A stretch of 64,000 bases of DNA from Meconema thalassinum. Its lineage: Eukaryota; Arthropoda; Insecta; Orthoptera; Tettigoniidae. This document shows positions 63,022 to 64,000 of this stretch, piece by piece. The stretch covers positions 167,906,704 to 167,970,703 of the forward strand of contig OX336389.2 in the NCBI GenBank assembly GCA_946902985.2. The letters are read 5' to 3'. The position numbers and the translations under genes are program-made. How positions within the stretch are numbered: position 1 is the stretch's first letter; each line of letters opens with the position of its first letter. A model generated the notes under the pieces. That model did not search any database. It saw only the letters and a program-made list of their open reading frames with translations, and was not told the origin of the DNA.

Positions 63022-64000
63022 ATAGAGAGATATTTAGGACATATATGTCACATAAAGGGGTTTTTGGTTCATGTGGGGAGTATAGTTGTAATTAAATATG
63101 GTTTGTACTATAAGTATTATAAACGACAACCTACATAACCTTATAGCTGATTCACTAACACCAATACATTTTATCCTACAACTTTTCTGAGTGGTGATTT
63201 TCCACTTAATTTATTTAAGCAGTGAATTGTTTTTCCAAATAACAATTAGGCCTATCCCAGACTGAAAATTTCTGCCTAAATATTTTATTTTATGCACTTT
63301 CAGAAAACAATTATCATGTAGGCCTACCAGTAGCCTAGGCCTACACCCTGCAACAAAGTTTCAGTACAGTATAGTGACATTATTCAAGCCAATGAATACT
63401 GCTTATTTCTGAAGTGATGGAGTGGCAAGTCTTGTTGTGATTGCTTTGATTATATTTAGAGCTAGGATACGAAAAGTGCCCCATTATTTAGAATGAGGTA
63501 GGATGATAGGACTTAATTGTAGACTTTTCTAACCTGTTAGTGAGCACACAGGTTAGGCTTTGTTAATTTAATTGGTTCGTTTTCAGACAAACGCGGCGTT
63601 GTGGTAAACACACAAATTGTATTGAAATGCAGTCTTTGTTTCTTCTATAGCTGTTGATGAGATTTGGCCTAAACTCTCATCCAAATATTTTAAACTGTTC
63701 CCTTATGCATTGATAGACCCTAAGTTCATTTTATTTGTCACTTACTGGTAGGGCCTACGGTACTTTATTTTCCATAGTATTGGTCATTCATACGGGACGT
63801 GATTCACAATATCCAGAAATGTTATAATTTCATGTTTTCACTTAATTTAAGGTAAATATCGTAGGCCACATTTCTACGACTTATAGCACTTAATGTGCAT
63901 ATCGTACGCAATATTTTACAACTTTACTGGACAACTGTGTTAAATTACTGTGGAAAATTTACTTTTCTATGCTTTCATTCCTCTGTTCATCCATGCATTT
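63022..64000. other. No gene recognised
   Basis: AT-rich DNA. The motif TAGGCCTA recurs four or more times between 63247 and 63350, and GTAGGCC occurs again near 63750 and 63865. No coding potential. Confidence 0.4.

Overview
The window is AT-rich arthropod DNA. An insect is most likely, and the several dispersed tRNA-headed SINEs and the density of large young retroelements would suit a big-genome polyneopteran such as a cricket or katydid; that placement is inference. I found no convincing host protein-coding gene. Nearly everything recognisable is mobile DNA, and several elements are nested inside others.

Layout. (1) 1-3897: 5' part of a minus-strand Gypsy-type LTR element (element 1) with a coiled-coil gag and the start of pol running off the left edge. 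Upstream of gag lies an array of five LTR-end/primer-binding-site-like motifs. (2) 3898-16686: a complete, very young plus-strand Gypsy-type element (element 2) with unusually long, nearly identical LTRs of about 3.07 kb, TSD ATAC, a gag with a long coiled coil, and a full PR-RT-RH-IN pol. (3) 16687-25489: no genes, a domain rich in short perfect hairpins (about 18.36-22.45 kb), and SINE copies. (4) 25498-26488: a hAT-like non-autonomous element with an 8-bp TSD. (5) 27306-35931: a second hAT-like element (8-bp TSD CACATAAC) split by a minus-strand Gypsy-type element (element 3, 27654-35682, TSD ACTT). Element 3 has lost its integrase core and carries a textbook -1 frameshift heptamer between gag and pol. 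(6) 36641-37365: a foldback MITE with a SINE in one arm. 38417-39935: a dead Tc1/mariner copy. (7) 41128-49843: an 8.7-kb giant foldback element with a 6-bp TSD, AGTAGTGTG termini, two copies of a tRNA-Leu(UAA)-like gene, a FLYWCH-type zinc-finger ORF at its centre, and two tandem-repeat arrays. I regard this as the most unusual object in the window. (8) 49850-64000: more SINEs, a broken transposase relic, one non-LTR retrotransposon with a frameshifted ORF2 (52.0-56.4 kb, plus) and one apparently intact one (57.2-61.9 kb, minus) whose ORF1 has a PHD-like finger and an SGNH/esterase-like domain and whose ORF1/ORF2 overlap carries a UUUUUUA slippery heptamer.

How the parts relate. Gag proteins of elements 1, 2 and 3 share one plan: a long repetitive coiled coil, a Retrotrans_gag-like core, and an N/Q/R/G-rich tail without CCHC knuckles. 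They look like members of one Gypsy lineage. Elements 2 and 3 have LTR pairs that differ at only a few positions, so insertion was recent. Element 3, the SINEs and the MITE relics must use proteins supplied in trans. All calls come from reading the sequence; no database search was run.
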